Assembly: GCA_964559275.1 (NCBI GenBank)
Contig: CAZLGC010000023.1
Span: forward strand, 1 to 15,693
DNA from: CAZLGC01 sp964559275
GTDB lineage: Bacteria; Patescibacteriota; CALEFQ01
Reading direction: 5' to 3'
Length of the DNA: 15,693 bases
The notes beneath the pieces are model-generated. The model was given only the letters and a program-made list of their open reading frames with translations, made no database searches and was not told the origin of the DNA. Of this stretch, positions 14,350-15,693 are shown piece after piece. The stretch's first letter is position 1, and each line of letters opens with the position of its first letter. The translations under genes and the position numbers were made by a program.

Positions 14350-15693
14350 ATGGTAGTAATCAGTAAAATTTGGCGAGTAGTTATTATAAGTACGGTACTA
14401 GCGGTGCTGTCGTTTTTTATTTTTGGAACAATGGCAGAAGTCCAAGCAGCGACATATGATTACGGCAGTGACATTTACATAAGTTCCGAATATGACGGCG
14501 AAGTTTGGTCGGTGGGGCAGTTAGTAGGTGGAGCAATTTACGCCGGTACGCTGTCATTTGATGTCAAAGGTATTAAGCAAGACGACCCGGAGAATAAAAA
14601 GCGCCAGATATTTGCCATGTATGACGCTGCCCAGCCAACACTTTGGGATCATCACGGTTATTTCATTCATTTCCGAAAAAGATCATCCGTGCCGCAGACC
14701 GGAGGAACACCGGGCTTTCAGTGGAAGTATTGTATAGATTGTGACTGGTCGAGTGATGATGTTGCCACCGATCCTTGGGATCCTGACCATACTTATCATT
14801 TCACCTTCCGCTGGACGAGTGATATAAATGACCGGGCTGCTATTGTCAAAGTTGAGGATACGGATGTCGTCATAACCAAACCTGACGGGACGGAAGAATA
14901 TAAGTCTTGGGAAGCCAGCCTGGATCTAGCCTGGCCATTCTTAACGCGCCAACAAGCAATCGCGTTTGGTTCGGCCGGTTTGGCGAATCATCCCGGTTTT
15001 CCGGCTCAACCTGGACTTGTTTACTCAAATATTACTCTCAATGCCTCTCGGGTAACTGATGGCTGGGATGACTTTGGTGGTTATCCAAGCTGTGAAGATA
15101 GTACCAACAGTGACAGTGGCCCGCGTCAAGATGAGCCCGGTACCGATATCGGCGATCCTTATGATGATCCGAATAATCCTTACGATACCTGTGCCTGCAC
15201 ATCGCTTGACGGTGGCGAGCCGCCCTGTGAAGACGACCGGGCCGGAGATGATGACATTAATCTGGCGCAGAGCCCGTTCAGCTTGTACCTGGATTTTGAC
15301 TGCGACGGCAGCAGCTGTGACATTGACATTGGCCTGAAGGAAAACTGGAACCTGGCTGATGTTCTGAATGAATTGTTTGACGATCAAGAGAATGAAACCC
15401 CGGACCCATCCTTGGATATTAATTTTGCACCTCCGGCAGCTACAACCGGTGACACTGTAAATGTTGCGGCGGCTCCCCAGAACTTCCGTACTATGTCTCA
15501 AAACCTAATGTTTAACTGGTGTCTTACTCGGGGCGATACCGGTCTGACCAAAACTTATAATGAAATGATTGCCAACGGTAATGGCGAGCAGGCCGAGGTC
15601 GCCGATCCGAAAAGCTGGCAAGGCGGAGGATGTTGTAGCAAATTGACTCGAAACCCAGAGAACTTTAATGATACGGATTCAGATGGGGATGGT
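14350..15693 (+). CDS. large secreted surface protein with lectin-like, Ig-like and calcium-binding segments (3' end outside window)
   Basis: The frame runs without a stop for 448 codons from ATG 14350 to the window edge. The N terminus is a signal peptide (hydrophobic 8-28, likely cleavage after EVQA at about 33). Residues 35-237 look like a beta-rich jelly-roll of the concanavalin/laminin-G type: TLSFDVKG, HTYHFTFRWT, IAFGSAG and LVYSNITLNASRV alternate as strands, and a CIDC pair sits at 128-131. Next is an Asp/Cys-rich segment (246-325) with CACTSLDGGEPPC and DFDCDGSSC, then an Ig-like stretch beginning DINFAPPAATTGDTVNVAAAP (from 356), a CC pair (428-429), and at the very end NDTDSDGDG, the opening of another calcium-binding type 3 repeat. 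It is probably an extracellular adhesin or stalk of the secretion machine. The domain calls come from strand pattern only. Confidence 0.8.
   Translation, partial: MVVISKIWRVVIISTVLAVLSFFIFGTMAEVQAATYDYGSDIYISSEYDGEVWSVGQLVGGAIYAGTLSFDVKGIKQDDPENKKRQIFAMYDAAQPTLWDHHGYFIHFRKRSSVPQTGGTPGFQWKYCIDCDWSSDDVATDPWDPDHTYHFTFRWTSDINDRAAIVKVEDTDVVITKPDGTEEYKSWEASLDLAWPFLTRQQAIAFGSAGLANHPGFPAQPGLVYSNITLNASRVTDGWDDFGGYPSCEDSTNSDSGPRQDEPGTDIGDPYDDPNNPYDTCACTSLDGGEPPCEDDRAGDDDINLAQSPFSLYLDFDCDGSSCDIDIGLKENWNLADVLNELFDDQENETPDPSLDINFAPPAATTGDTVNVAAAPQNFRTMSQNLMFNWCLTRGDTGLTKTYNEMIANGNGEQAEVADPKSWQGGGCCSKLTRNPENFNDTDSDGDG

Noticed and set aside
15025..15501. Open frame of 158 codons on the minus strand
   Set aside because: It lies wholly antisense to the secreted protein, which has signal peptide, patterned domains and an uninterrupted frame; the antisense product has no coherent features.
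1..15693. tRNA, rRNA, CRISPR array, insertion sequence or attachment site
   Set aside because: None was seen: nearly all bases are in coding frames, and no spaced direct repeats, transposase motifs or tRNA-like cloverleaf were found in the gaps.

Overview
The window reads as a chromosomal piece of a Candidate Phyla Radiation (Patescibacteria) bacterium, most likely a Parcubacteria-like lineage. The reasons are the cluster of PrgI, a stand-alone VirB4 N-terminal-like protein, VirB4 and a VirB6-like protein together with large secreted acidic proteins, the roughly balanced base composition, the tight gene packing and the general lack of Shine-Dalgarno sequences. The lineage is an inference from gene content, since there is no rRNA in the window. 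The standard bacterial code fits: TAA, TAG and TGA all end genes, and Trp is encoded by TGG.

Left part (1-4996), housekeeping: the 3' end of a PP2C-type protein phosphatase overlaps by ATGA with a complete UvrD/PcrA-type DNA helicase. Convergent to it on the minus strand is a UbiA-superfamily prenyltransferase with a long multi-span N-terminal extension. Its reading frame is closed by a TGA, but the same frame continues with a convincing membrane helix up to a TAG that shares a CTAG with the helicase stop codon. Divergent from ubiA is rsmA (ksgA), the 16S rRNA dimethyladenosine transferase. The 41-base ubiA/rsmA gap holds a minus-strand promoter placed so that transcription could begin on the ubiA start codon.

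Middle and right part (4997-15693), a long plus-strand operon: a promoter (TTGTTT-17-TATAAT) and a strong AT-rich hairpin precede nine genes with gaps of 1 to 28 bases. In order they encode a membrane-anchored protein with calcium-binding thrombospondin type 3-like repeats, a secreted protein with two cysteines, a VirB6/TrbL-like polytopic channel protein with a 390-residue charged tail, a soluble protein with a Pro/Glu/Lys linker, a PrgI (VirB3-like) protein, a VirB4 N-terminal-like protein without ATPase motifs, the VirB4 ATPase, a protein with a histone H1-like Ala/Lys/Gly tail and one membrane helix, and the beginning of a large secreted protein with a lectin-like jelly-roll region, a Cys/Asp-rich segment, an Ig-like segment and a further calcium-binding repeat at the window edge.

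Together the operon looks like a reduced, single-membrane type IV secretion-like machine: VirB4 as motor, PrgI and VirB6 as inner-membrane platform, and several surface-exposed calcium-binding or adhesive proteins. No coupling protein (VirD4), relaxase, pilin, VirB8 or lytic transglycosylase is seen here. A role in host-cell contact, DNA uptake or effector delivery is therefore as plausible as conjugation.
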